A stretch of DNA of 64,000 nucleotides from Amycolatopsis acidicola (GTDB lineage Bacteria > Actinomycetota > Actinomycetes > Mycobacteriales > Pseudonocardiaceae): assembly GCF_007713735.2 (NCBI RefSeq), contig NZ_VMNW02000010.1, positions 62,001 through 126,000 on the forward strand. Direction: 5' to 3'. Positions 45,983 through 54,877 of this stretch are shown here, piece by piece. The notes beneath the pieces are model-generated. The model did not search any database. It saw nothing but the letters and a program-made list of their open reading frames with translations, and was not told where the DNA came from. The translations under genes were made by a program, and so were the position numbers. How positions within the stretch are numbered: the stretch's first letter is position 1; each line of letters opens with the position of its first letter.

Positions 45983-47214
45983 GAGCCCACGCGGTCCTTG
46001 ACTTCGTCGGCCACGTCGTTGACCCGCGGGTTGCGGAAGCCGGTCTTCCCATGATGCCGGTCGGCGGACTTGTATCCGAGCGAATCGTTCGCGATCAGCA
46101 GTTTCTGGATGTTCGCGGAACCCTCGCCGTTGACGAACAAACTCGCGTAGGCGCTCAGCCAGGAGATCTTGTACTCCGTCGCCAGCCCGTACCCACCGAA
46201 GATCTGCTGGGCCTTCTCCGCACAGAACTTCGCGGTCTGCGCGGCCTGGTACTTCGCGATGGAAGCGATGCGGTTGAACGGCGCTCCGTGGTCCATCGCG
46301 TACGCGGCCTTGTACACGAGCGCCCTGCTGGCCTCGATCGCCGCGGTCATCTCCGCGATGTCGGACTGGATCATCTGGAACTTCCCGATCGGCTGCCCGC
46401 TGATGGTGCGTTCGTTCGCATAGCGGACGGCTTCGTCCAGGCAGGCCTGCGCGGTGCCGAGCGCCTTGGCCGCGATGGTGACCCGCCCGGACTGCAGCGC
46501 ATACATCACGATCTTGAACCCCTGCCCCTCGGCGCCGAGCAGGTTTTCGGCAGGCACGACGAAGTCGTCGAGGAAGACCAGGTTGGTGCGCATCGCCTTC
46601 GACAGGATGGTGTCGATGGGTTGCGCGGTGAACCCCGGGTATTTCTTGGGCTCGACGATGAACGCCGAGATCCCGCGGATACCCGCCTCCGCGTTCGTGC
46701 GCGCGATGAGCACGCCCACGTCGGTCTGGTTGGCCATCGAGGCCCACATCTTCTGGCCGTTGATCCGGTAGACATCGCCGTCACGCCTGGCCGTTGTCTT
46801 CATCGCGCCGGCGGCGTCGGATCCGCTCCCCGGTTCGCTCAGCGACATCATGCCGATGGTCTGGCCCGCCACGAGCCCGGGAACGTATTTCATCACCTGC
46901 TCAGGTGTTCCCGCCGCGTAGATACAGGTGGGGCAGGTGGAGCCCTGCTGGTTGTTGCACGCGGCGAACCGGACGTCGATGCGCGACATCTCCTCCTGGA
47001 TCACCGTGGCGGCGACGTAGCCGACATCCGTCCCGCCGACCGACTCCGGGAACGCCGCACCATAGAGCCCGACCGCGCCCGCCCTGGCCACCAGGTCGCG
47101 CGGGAACTCGTGGCGTTCCTCGAAACCGTCCATGACGGGTGCCACTTCGGTGCGCATGAACCGGTTGACGGTCTCCCGGATTGCCTCGATCTCTTCGGTG
47201 AGCACCGGATCCAC
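45979..47214 (-). CDS. Acyl-CoA dehydrogenase
   Basis: A 411-residue flavin acyl-CoA dehydrogenase. Seen are SLSEPGSGSDAAGAMKTTAR (FAD/substrate loop), YRINGQKMWASMANQTDVGV, and the C-terminal IFGGYGLATEYKISWL with NGEGSANIQ supplying a likely catalytic Glu. It introduces a 2,3-double bond in an acyl-CoA. GTG 47214 has GGGAGG seven bases upstream. It leads a two-gene operon with the propeller protein, and a GntR-type operator lies just before it. Confidence 0.92.
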   Translation of the reverse strand: MDPVLTEEIEAIRETVNRFMRTEVAPVMDGFEERHEFPRDLVARAGAVGLYGAAFPESVGGTDVGYVAATVIQEEMSRIDVRFAACNNQQGSTCPTCIYAAGTPEQVMKYVPGLVAGQTIGMMSLSEPGSGSDAAGAMKTTARRDGDVYRINGQKMWASMANQTDVGVLIARTNAEAGIRGISAFIVEPKKYPGFTAQPIDTILSKAMRTNLVFLDDFVVPAENLLGAEGQGFKIVMYALQSGRVTIAAKALGTAQACLDEAVRYANERTISGQPIGKFQMIQSDIAEMTAAIEASRALVYKAAYAMDHGAPFNRIASIAKYQAAQTAKFCAEKAQQIFGGYGLATEYKISWLSAYASLFVNGEGSANIQKLLIANDSLGYKSADRHHGKTGFRNPRVNDVADEVKDRVGS

Positions 47215-47237
47215 GGCGCGCCTCCCTGAACCTTAAC

Positions 47238-47265
47238 GTCTGACAGTTGACTGATCGTACATATG
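47238..47265 (+). promoter_or_regulatory. Operator-like site upstream of acyl-CoA dehydrogenase
   Basis: A 28-base stretch beginning GTCTGACAGTTGAC and ending GTACATATG. Aligned without gaps to the minus-strand site at 51914-51941 it matches at 18 of 28 positions, including both ends. It probably binds the GntR protein encoded at 51112. Confidence 0.5.
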
Positions 47266-47303
47266 CAACGCCATGGGAAAACACTTGTCAAGACGGCCGG
47301 AAA

Positions 47304-48347
47304 CTACCCGAAGGCCGCGCCACCTCCGTTGGACGGCCCGATCCCCCTCGCGAGCGCGTCGAACCGGTAGACGTATCCTCCGTTTTCCCCGCCCACAACG
47401 AGAAAGCCGTGGGTGGTGCCGGGCTGGATCGCCAGGTTCGTGGTGCCCTCCTGGGGTTTCGGCAACCCGTCCGCGAGTTCGATGGTGGCGATCTGCTCAC
47501 CGTCGTGATTCCAGACCAGGACCTCGCCACCCTGATACACGCATTGATAGACGTTCCCGGCGGCGTCCACGGCGTTCGAGTCGAGACCTTGCGGGCCGTT
47601 GTTGGCGTACATGCCGATCGTGCCGCTGGAAACGGATTCGCGGTCGGCCGCGAGGACGAGGTGATCCTCACGGTTGGCTTTGTATTCGCTGACCCAGAGC
47701 CCGGTGTAGTCCGGCGTGAAGGAGATCCCGTTCGGGGTCGCGAGCCCGTTCAGCAGCACAGTCGCATGAGTGGCGTCCGCGTCGAGTCGTACGATCCGGC
47801 CCGTGGGATTCCACGGCGTACCGGTCATGTCCGTGATGAACATGGCGCCATCCGGATCGAAGGCGAGGTCGTCGGGCTTGAGCACTCGCCCGTCGACGGG
47901 CCCGGCGAACACCGTGGTGAAGCCGGTTCCGTCGGGGTTCATCCGGTCCACCACACCGGAAGCGAGGTCCGTGAGGTAGATCTTGCCGTCGCGCGGACTG
48001 AACTGCAGCGACGAGAACTCGCTGCGGTCGTCGGTATAAAGAGAACCAACCTCCTTCGTGCCCGTGTCGAGCCGCAGCACCTTCGGCTGCCCGGCGGACG
48101 CGTTGAGACTGACGAGGTACAGCGCACCATCCGGACCGAACGCGGGGCCCTCCAGCAGGCTGATGTCGCCGAAGTCCGAGCCCGGGTACGTCGGCGCCAC
48201 CTTGGCGAAAATGCTCGCCTGAATCACCCGCGGACTCAAGGGCCGCGGGTCGGCCGCGCCGGCTCGCAGCGCCGAGCCGGCCAGTACCAGCACCGCGAGC
48301 AGGACCGCGGGCAGCACCCACTTCCGCGCGGAAGACGAATTCGACAT
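47304..48347 (-). CDS. SMP-30/gluconolactonase-like protein with signal peptide
   Basis: A 347-residue propeller protein preceded by an export signal: positive N-terminus, then WVLPAVLLAVLVLAGSALRA ending GAA near residue 32. The mature part repeats the SMP-30 pattern (LEGPAFGPDGALYLVSL, KPDDLAFDPDGAMFITDM, TPNGISFTPDYTGLWVSEYK). It may hydrolyse a lactone or bind ligand outside the membrane before uptake by the MHS transporter at 48654, from which it diverges. It is a paralogue of 44996 with a different location. Confidence 0.85.
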   Translation of the reverse strand: MSNSSSARKWVLPAVLLAVLVLAGSALRAGAADPRPLSPRVIQASIFAKVAPTYPGSDFGDISLLEGPAFGPDGALYLVSLNASAGQPKVLRLDTGTKEVGSLYTDDRSEFSSLQFSPRDGKIYLTDLASGVVDRMNPDGTGFTTVFAGPVDGRVLKPDDLAFDPDGAMFITDMTGTPWNPTGRIVRLDADATHATVLLNGLATPNGISFTPDYTGLWVSEYKANREDHLVLAADRESVSSGTIGMYANNGPQGLDSNAVDAAGNVYQCVYQGGEVLVWNHDGEQIATIELADGLPKPQEGTTNLAIQPGTTHGFLVVGGENGGYVYRFDALARGIGPSNGGGAAFG

Positions 48348-48653
48348 CTGATTCCCATCCCCCGCTGCGCCGCGGGCAAGGTCGGAACTACCGGGAAGAC
48401 CGCAAGAAAAGCGATCCGGAGCCGGTCCACTGTGGCCACCGGCAAGCGCAGAATGCGAAGGTAGCGACCCGGTCCGCACTTGGCAATAGCGCGTTAATGT
48501 TCGACATTAAACAGTCTTGACACTTAAAGTAATGTCGTACAAACTGCAGAAGTCGCGCCGCCCATCGGCGCTGTTCCAGCGCGGTTCCGCCCCGAGGATG
48601 TCGCGCGGGCAGAGGGTGAGTCACCGCCGCCTACCCCGAGGAGATCAGGACCC
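48348..48653. promoter_or_regulatory. Divergent intergenic region with palindrome and promoter
   Basis: 306 bases without a gene. TTAATGT-TCG-ACATTAA (48494-48510) is a perfect 7-base inverted repeat with a three-base spacer. Just downstream TTGACA (48517-48522) and CAAACT (48540-48545) are 17 bases apart, a plausible promoter for the MHS gene. GTCGTAC next to it recalls the GTAC part of the 47.24-kb site. The palindrome lies directly upstream of the -35 box. Confidence 0.55.
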
Positions 48654-49976
48654 ATGTCGAGTTCCAGTGCTCGCCGCCGCATAGTCGGCGCCGCGATCGG
48701 CAACGTCGCGGAACTGTACGACTTCTTTCTGTACGGCCTTTCCGCCCCCGTGCTGGCGGTACATTTCTTCCCGAAGAGCAATCCCACTGCCGCGCTCCTG
48801 GGCACCTTCGCGGTGTACGCGGTCGCATTCCTCGTGCGCCCGCTCGGTGGTCTCCTGTTCGGCCACCTGACCGACCGGCGCGGCAGGATCCGGGTGCTCG
48901 TGCTGACGGTGTTGCTGATGGGCGCCGGCACCATGATCACCGGCCTGCTGCCGGCCTACACCACCATCGGCATCGCGGCGCCGATCCTGCTGGTGTTGTG
49001 CCGACTCGCGCAGGGCCTCTCGCTCGGCGGGGAGGCCAGCGGCAGCTACAGCTTCACGATCGAATCGGCGCCGGACGGCAAACGCGCGCGATCAGTCAAC
49101 CTCGTCGCCTGCTTCGCCTTCCTTCCCGCCGCGCTGGCGGGTCTCTTCATCCTGGTGCTGCAACTGCTGATGGGCAAAGCCGCCTACATCGACTGGGGCT
49201 GGCGAATCCCGTTCATCGTCGGCGGCCTCATCGCCGTGGCAGGCGTCTGGCTCCGGCGGCGCCTCGACGACCCCGAGGAGTACACCGAGGCCGCCCGCGA
49301 GGCCAAAGTGGGCAACCCACTGGCCCAGGCCGTGCGCACGCACCTCAAGTCGATCGTCATCGTCACCCTGCTGATCGCGATCCAGGCCGTAAGCGCCTAC
49401 GTAATTCTCGGCTACATGTACACGTTCCTGGTCAACACAGCAAAGCTCAGCAACACCTCGGCTCTGCTGACCAACGCCGCGGCCATCGTCACGCTCGCGG
49501 TGCTGCTGCCCATCTTCTCCATCGCGGTGGACCGCATCGGCCGCAAACCGATGTTGTTCGCCGGCGCGGTGTGGCTGGTGCTCGCCGCGTATCCCGCTTT
49601 CAAGCTGGCCGCTTCCGGGTCGTTCGCGGGCGCGTACTTCGGGCAGCTGCTCATCGCGATCGGCTCGGCGCTCACCGCGTCCGCGTGTTTCGTCACCGTG
49701 CTGGAGCTGTTCCCCACTGCCGTTCGCGGCGCGGGCCACGCCATCTCCTACAACCTCGGCAACGCCCTCTTCGGCGGCACAGCCCCGTTGATCGCCGAAG
49801 CGCTGATCAGCGGCTTCGGCTCGCCGATCGCACCCGCGTTCTACGTGCTGCTCATCGCCGCGCTGGGCATCGTCGTCATCGCGTTCACGCCGGAGACCAA
49901 GAACGTGCGACTGCGCGATTCGGTGGGTGGCAAGGACGAATCCGCCACGCCCGCGCCCGAGCCCCTCACAAACTGA
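48654..49976 (+). CDS. MFS transporter, metabolite:H+ symporter (MHS) family
   Basis: A 440-residue, 12-helix transporter: [40 protein letters not shown] and the helix-5 signature [20 protein letters not shown]. It imports a small carboxylate or zwitterion with protons. GAGGAGATCAGG precedes the ATG. The zinc dehydrogenase at 50003 follows 26 bases later and probably shares the message. Confidence 0.9.
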   Translation: MSSSSARRRIVGAAIGNVAELYDFFLYGLSAPVLAVHFFPKSNPTAALLGTFAVYAVAFLVRPLGGLLFGHLTDRRGRIRVLVLTVLLMGAGTMITGLLPAYTTIGIAAPILLVLCRLAQGLSLGGEASGSYSFTIESAPDGKRARSVNLVACFAFLPAALAGLFILVLQLLMGKAAYIDWGWRIPFIVGGLIAVAGVWLRRRLDDPEEYTEAAREAKVGNPLAQAVRTHLKSIVIVTLLIAIQAVSAYVILGYMYTFLVNTAKLSNTSALLTNAAAIVTLAVLLPIFSIAVDRIGRKPMLFAGAVWLVLAAYPAFKLAASGSFAGAYFGQLLIAIGSALTASACFVTVLELFPTAVRGAGHAISYNLGNALFGGTAPLIAEALISGFGSPIAPAFYVLLIAALGIVVIAFTPETKNVRLRDSVGGKDESATPAPEPLTN

Positions 49977-50002
49977 GCCCACGGCAGACCGCAAGGAGGA
50001 CC

Positions 50003-51046
50003 ATGATCACTGTCAAGGCACGCGCGACGAGCGGCCCCGGCGAACCATTCCGCCCGGCCACCATCGAACGCCGCGATCTCGGGCCGCACGATGTCCTCAT
50101 CGACATCGTCTACTCCGGGATCTGCCATTCCGACATCCACAAAGCCCAGAACACGGCGACGGTGTTCCCGCTGATCCCCGGGCACGAAATCGCGGGTGTC
50201 GTATCGGCGGTAGGACCCGAAGTCACGAAATTCGGCGTCGGGGATCGCGCGGGGGTCGGCTGCATGGTCGACTCCTGCCGGGAGTGCGACAACTGCCGGG
50301 CCGGCCTGGAGCAGTTCTGCCGCAAGGGCTTCACCCCTACCTACAACGCGATTCAGGCGGACGGCTCACCCACCCAGGGCGGGTACAGCGAAAAGATCGT
50401 GGTGGACGAGGATTTCGCGGTCAGGATCCCGGAGAGCATCCCGCTGCCGAACGCGGCCCCGCTGCTGTGCGCCGGAATCACCCTGTACTCGCCGCTGAAG
50501 GCCTGGGGAGCGGGCCCCGGCAAACGCGTGGCCATTCTCGGCTTCGGCGGGCTCGGTCACGTCGGCGTGCAACTGTCGAAGGCACTCGGCGCGCACACCA
50601 CGGTCTTGGATCTGTCGCTGGACAAAAGGGAAGACGGCCTGCGCCTCGGCGCGGACGAGTACCGTGCGACAACGGACCCGGAAACCTTGAAGGAACTGGC
50701 CGACTCGTTCGACCTGATCGTCTCGACGGTCCCCGCCAATTTCGACCTCGACGCCTACGTGGGCCTGCTGGGCGTGGGCGGGGTCCTGGTGAACATCGGC
50801 GCCGCCGACAAGCCGCTGGCCGTCTCGACCTACGCGCTCCGGCGCAATCGGAGGTCGGTGGCCGGCAGCCTCATCGGAGGAATTCCCGAGACGCAGGAGA
50901 TGATGGACTTCTGCGGAGAACACGGAGTGGGCGCCGTGGTGGAGGTGGTCCGCGCCGACCAGATCGACGAGGCGTACGACCGGGTTCGCGCGGGTGACGT
51001 GCGGTTCCGGTTCGTGATCGACGTCAGCACGATGAACGATAACTGA
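50003..51046 (+). CDS. NAD(P)-dependent alcohol dehydrogenase (YahK/CAD type)
   Basis: A 347-residue zinc dehydrogenase, paralogue of 33529: [17 protein letters not shown], structural zinc site [15 protein letters not shown], and [20 protein letters not shown]. These reduce aldehydes or oxidise primary alcohols, usually with NADP. ATG 50003 has AAGGAGGA at ideal distance. Co-directional with the MHS transporter; convergent with gntR, separated by a terminator hairpin. Confidence 0.9.
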   Translation: MITVKARATSGPGEPFRPATIERRDLGPHDVLIDIVYSGICHSDIHKAQNTATVFPLIPGHEIAGVVSAVGPEVTKFGVGDRAGVGCMVDSCRECDNCRAGLEQFCRKGFTPTYNAIQADGSPTQGGYSEKIVVDEDFAVRIPESIPLPNAAPLLCAGITLYSPLKAWGAGPGKRVAILGFGGLGHVGVQLSKALGAHTTVLDLSLDKREDGLRLGADEYRATTDPETLKELADSFDLIVSTVPANFDLDAYVGLLGVGGVLVNIGAADKPLAVSTYALRRNRRSVAGSLIGGIPETQEMMDFCGEHGVGAVVEVVRADQIDEAYDRVRAGDVRFRFVIDVSTMNDN

Positions 51047-51056
51047 CCGACGAGCT

Positions 51057-51094
51057 CCGGGCCGTGCCCCACCATCCGGTGGAGCACGGCCCGG
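51057..51094. terminator. Strong hairpin between convergent genes
   Basis: CCGGGCCGTGC pairs perfectly with GCACGGCCCGG (11 bases), then after one mismatch CCAC pairs with GTGG around a six-base loop. It sits midway between the converging dehydrogenase (ends 51046) and gntR (ends 51112) and can serve both. Confidence 0.8.
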
Positions 51095-51111
51095 CCGCTG
51101 TCCGGCGGGAG

Positions 51112-51879
51112 TCAGTCCTTGAGGGCCTTCTCGGTGGCGGCCTTGATGTGCTGGCGCAGGTACTTCAGGTGCTCGGTGATGGCCGCCTCCGCGGCGGCCT
51201 CGTCCTGATCCGCGATCGCCTTCACGATCCGCTGGTGCTGAGAAACGGTCTTGCGCCCCACCGTCGGCGACAGTTCCAAATACGACACCGGCTCCGACTC
51301 ACGATGCAGCGCGTACACCAGCGACGCCAGCGCCCGGTTCCCCGACATCCGGGCGATCGCCGTGTGGAACTGCGCGTCCAGCTCCGGCACGACGGGGTCG
51401 TCCACGGACGCGGCCTTCTGCTGCTGCACGATCTCGCGCAGCTCCGCGAGGTCCTCCTCGGAACGGTTCGCCGCGGCCAGCACCACCGACGGTACTTCGA
51501 GGTACTGACGCACCATCGCCACTTCCGCGAAGTTCAGGCTCCCCAGCTGCAGCAGGTTGTGCATCGACTCCTGCACGACCTTGCCCAGCGAATGGTGATC
51601 CACGGCCTGGACGAACGAACCGCCCCGCGCCCCGGGGACCCGCCGGATCAGCCCCTGCGACTGCAACGCCGACAACGCCTCGCGGATCGTCGCCCTGGAC
51701 ACGCTGAACTGCCGCGCCAGCTCGGCCTCGGCAGGCAACTGATCGCCTGTCTTCAGCGTTCCGCCCAGGACCGCACCCCGCAGGGCGTCCTCCACCTGTT
51801 GCCGCGGCCGCAGCACCCGCTGTCCGAGAACCGGCACGCCACCAGGCCCCTGCTCCCCATTGCCAAGCCCAGCCGACAT
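51112..51879 (-). CDS. GntR family regulator with FCD domain (FadR/LldR-like)
   Basis: A 255-residue regulator. The winged helix has KTGDQLPAEAELARQFSVSR then ATIREALSALQSQGLIRRVP; the FCD domain has LDAQFHTAIARMSGNRALAS and a late QHQRIVKAIADQDEAAAEAA with the His/Asp residues of metal-binding FCD proteins. GGAGGGTGGGC precedes ATG 51879. It is of a different subgroup from the three at 7.7-10.1 kb. Likely controls itself and the 45-51 kb genes through the 47.24/51.92 kb sites. Confidence 0.9.
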   Translation of the reverse strand: MSAGLGNGEQGPGGVPVLGQRVLRPRQQVEDALRGAVLGGTLKTGDQLPAEAELARQFSVSRATIREALSALQSQGLIRRVPGARGGSFVQAVDHHSLGKVVQESMHNLLQLGSLNFAEVAMVRQYLEVPSVVLAAANRSEEDLAELREIVQQQKAASVDDPVVPELDAQFHTAIARMSGNRALASLVYALHRESEPVSYLELSPTVGRKTVSQHQRIVKAIADQDEAAAEAAITEHLKYLRQHIKAATEKALKD

Positions 51880-51913
51880 GCCCACCCTCCAGCGGATGAT
51901 TACCCGATCGAAA

Positions 51914-51941
51914 GATATGTACCTATTGACAATTGTAGGAC
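51914..51941 (-). promoter_or_regulatory. Operator-like site upstream of gntR
   Basis: On the minus strand it begins GTCCTACAATTGTC and ends GTACATATC, matching the site at 47238-47265. It lies 35-62 bases before the regulator start. The following 140 bases to the MmgE/PrpD stop contain no gene. Confidence 0.5.
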
Positions 51942-52083
51942 ACCGACCTGCGGGAGCCGCGGATGACCGCGCGCCACGCCGATACGAACACGCCGCCCAC
52001 GCCTTCCTGCTGGACAGGGCGTGGACGGCGGCTCCGGATCCGGTGCCCGGCCAGCCCGTGTCACGGTGGCCGGGCACCATTGA

Positions 52084-53451
52084 TCACCTTTTGTCGAACG
52101 CGCGCAGCAAGCGTGCGATCGGCTCCAAGCTCTCAGCCTCGTCGAGCGCGGACAGCCGGTCCCCGAGTTCGGCACCGCGCTCCGGCGGCAGCGCACGGCA
52201 GACCAGGCCGTCGAACTTCTCCCGCACCTCGACGTCGGTCATCGGGTTGGCCGGATGACCGCGGGGAACGTCACAGACCTCGTTGACCTGCCGCCCGTCG
52301 GCGAGTACCAAGGTGACGTCGGTGGGACAGCGGTCGCGGTCCGAGCGGGCGGTGAGCTCCGCGTCCTCCACGACCCGGACCCGCCCCACGACCGCCGCGA
52401 GGGCGGGATCGGCGCGGCGTTCATCGGAGAACGAGTCGTCGGTGACCTTCCCGTCCACCAGCGCGGCGGCCAGCATGTACGGCAGGCTGTGGTCCGCGCT
52501 CTCCCGCGTGCGCGGATGCCACTTCGCGTCCGCGTCACCGCATCCGCCGGCAGTCACCCACCAGGAGGAGTGGCAGGTGGCCACGTCGATCCGCTCGACC
52601 TGAGCGACATCGACCCGCGGGCGCAACGCGAGCATCGCGTCGATCCCGGTCTGGCCCCAGTAGCAGGCCGGATACCGCTTGAGTGTCGCGCGCTCGATCC
52701 CGCTCGGCCCCTCGCCACCAAGCTCGACCTGGAACGGCGGCAGGGCCCGCTCGAACAGCCCGTCCTTGCCCTCGAACGGCTCCGCCGGCCCGGTCATACC
52801 CCGCTCCGCGAGCCGGACGGCGAACGACGCCGTCATGATCGCGTGCGCGGTGGCCGACCCCTTCCATTCAGACAGTTCCCCGGAACGGGTCGCGCGCAGC
52901 GGAACCGAAGGCACGATCGCCAGTGCCAGCGCGTTCGCGACTTGCTCGCGATCGAGGCCACGCAGTTTCGCCATGCCCGCCGCAGCGCCCAGCGAACAGT
53001 AAAGTCCTTGGTCCCACCCGCTTTCCGAGAGCGGCGACGCTTCCGCGAGCGCGGTCGCGATCTCGTAGGCCAGATAGACGGCGCACACGAGGTCGGCGCC
53101 CGTGGCACAGCTGGCCTCGGCCATCGCGAACAAGCCGCCGATCATGTCGCTGGGGTGTCCGGACAGCCCGAAGTCGTTGAAGTCCAGGTTCCGGTTGGCG
53201 GAGATGTTGGCGAAGGCCGCGACATCGACGAGGACCCTGTTCGGACTGCCGTAGAGCGAGGCTTGCACCGGGCCCGACACGCCAGTCGCCATGCCGCGCG
53301 CGATCTCCACCGGCCGGCTGTGAAAACCACCGGCACCGCAGCCGATCGTGTCGAGCGTGTGCCGCACCGCGCGGCTCACCGCTCCGGAGCCGAGTGTCTT
53401 GTGATCGACCTCGCAGACGAAGTCGACGAGGGAACCGAGCAGCTGATCCAC
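52084..53451 (-). CDS. MmgE/PrpD family protein
   Basis: A 455-residue MmgE/PrpD protein. VDFVCEVDHKTLGSGAVSRA leads into LDTIGCGAGGF; ANRNLDFNDFGLSGHPSDMI and LKRYPACYWGQTGIDAMLAL are the two family blocks. GTG 53451 has GAGGGGG seven bases upstream and starts 12 bases after the previous stop. It is the last gene of the long leftward operon, paired with a second paralogue; the two could act as a heteromer or on successive intermediates. Confidence 0.88.
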   Translation of the reverse strand: MDQLLGSLVDFVCEVDHKTLGSGAVSRAVRHTLDTIGCGAGGFHSRPVEIARGMATGVSGPVQASLYGSPNRVLVDVAAFANISANRNLDFNDFGLSGHPSDMIGGLFAMAEASCATGADLVCAVYLAYEIATALAEASPLSESGWDQGLYCSLGAAAGMAKLRGLDREQVANALALAIVPSVPLRATRSGELSEWKGSATAHAIMTASFAVRLAERGMTGPAEPFEGKDGLFERALPPFQVELGGEGPSGIERATLKRYPACYWGQTGIDAMLALRPRVDVAQVERIDVATCHSSWWVTAGGCGDADAKWHPRTRESADHSLPYMLAAALVDGKVTDDSFSDERRADPALAAVVGRVRVVEDAELTARSDRDRCPTDVTLVLADGRQVNEVCDVPRGHPANPMTDVEVREKFDGLVCRALPPERGAELGDRLSALDEAESLEPIARLLRAFDKR

Positions 53452-53462
53452 CGCGTGCCCCC

Positions 53463-54848
53463 TCAGCCGAACAGCGCCGGCAGGGCGGACACGTCGGATA
53501 CCTGCTCGAGGACGCGCGTCTGCTCGATGAGCTTCTCGCGCGCCCCTGGCTTCAGCTCCCGCCCGGCGTACCCGCAACAGTCATCGAATTTCGCGACCAG
53601 GTCGTCCCAGCTCAGCGGATTGCTCGTGCTGCCAGGGGTTTCGTCGTGACTGGTTTCGGTGAACAGCGTCTCGCCCCCGCGCAACGTGACACGTACGGCA
53701 CCGGTGGGAAGGCTGGACGTCCAGTTGTACTTCGGGTCGTCGACGAACTCGATCTTGTCGGCGATGGCGCCCACCGCGGGGTCCGTCCTGCTCGCCTCGT
53801 CGAAATCACCGAGGCTGACGGTGCCACGGGCCAGGGCCAGCGCGATCGTGTAAGGGATGCTGAACTTGGCGTCCAGCACCGTGGCCGGGTGACGGCGGCG
53901 TTCGGCGGGCTCGGACAGCCGCTTGGCGAAGTCACCGCCGAAGACCTCGATTTTCTCGATGTGGTCCACCGAGCCGATCTTCGGTGCCAGTCCCAGCACC
54001 GTGTGCACGTAGGGATGGCTCGCGCCGCAGCTCGGCCACGGCTTGTACACGATGGTCGAGCCACGGAAGTCCTCGCCGAGCCCGGCGAGCATCCCGGCGC
54101 GGTCCCATTTGCCGCCGAAATAGACGTTCATGAAGCCGGCACTGCCTTCGAACGAGGTCTTGATGCCGCTGACCCCGGTTTCCGCGAGCAGCGCGGAGAA
54201 CAGGCCGGCCTTGGCCGAGAAACCCGCGTACATACCGCGCAGGTCGTGGCCGACGCCGTAGGCCAGCTCGAAGGTCCCACCCAGCTGGCTGAACGCGATA
54301 CCGAGGGCGTCGACGGTCTGTTCTTCGTCCAGCCCCAGGAGTTTCGCGCAGGCGGCCGCGGTCGTGTATGTGGCGATCACGGGAGTGAGGTGCCAGTCCT
54401 GTTTGGTTTCGATGTTGGTCCGGATGCGGGCGAAGATGTCCTGGCCGAGAGCCAGGGCGGTCAGGAAGTCCTTGCCGCTGGCGCCGCCGAGCCGTTCGGA
54501 CAGCGCGAGTAGTGCCGGCACCGTGGCGCTGCTGGGGTGGTGGCCTTCGGGCAGGTGGTCGTCGTAGTCGAGGCCGTGCGCCATCGCGCCGTTGACGAAG
54601 GCGGCATCGACGCAGGGCACCTTGCCACCGAACCCGAGTATCGTGCTCTCCGGCTTTCCGGACCAGTCCTTCACCAGGTCCACGACTCCGGGGATGGCCG
54701 CCATCTGGCCACCGCCGCCGAGGATCACACCGATCGTGTCCAGCGTGCTCTGTTTGGCCGCGGTGACCGATTCCGGCGTCAGATCGTCGAAGCCGGCCGA
54801 CACGACGTGGCGCGCGAGCACACGGCTGAAGTCTTCCTCGATGGACAT
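53463..54848 (-). CDS. MmgE/PrpD family protein
   Basis: A 461-residue MmgE/PrpD protein: KQSTLDTIGVILGGGGQMAA, NGAMAHGLDYDDHLPEGHHP (active-site block) and YKPWPSCGASHPYVHTVLGL. Similar in outline to 6268. It follows the CoA ligase by 29 bases in the leftward operon, with GAAGGGAG before ATG 54848. The LDYDDH motif with Asp/His is intact, so it is probably catalytic. Confidence 0.9.
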   Translation of the reverse strand: MSIEEDFSRVLARHVVSAGFDDLTPESVTAAKQSTLDTIGVILGGGGQMAAIPGVVDLVKDWSGKPESTILGFGGKVPCVDAAFVNGAMAHGLDYDDHLPEGHHPSSATVPALLALSERLGGASGKDFLTALALGQDIFARIRTNIETKQDWHLTPVIATYTTAAACAKLLGLDEEQTVDALGIAFSQLGGTFELAYGVGHDLRGMYAGFSAKAGLFSALLAETGVSGIKTSFEGSAGFMNVYFGGKWDRAGMLAGLGEDFRGSTIVYKPWPSCGASHPYVHTVLGLAPKIGSVDHIEKIEVFGGDFAKRLSEPAERRRHPATVLDAKFSIPYTIALALARGTVSLGDFDEASRTDPAVGAIADKIEFVDDPKYNWTSSLPTGAVRVTLRGGETLFTETSHDETPGSTSNPLSWDDLVAKFDDCCGYAGRELKPGAREKLIEQTRVLEQVSDVSALPALFG

Positions 54849-54877
54849 GGAAACTCCCTTCCTTTCCGCGACCGGGC

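Noticed and set aside
48998..51046. A 682-codon frame ending with the dehydrogenase at 50003
   Set aside because: Its first half overlaps the MHS transporter in another frame; ATG 50003 has an ideal AAGGAGGA site.
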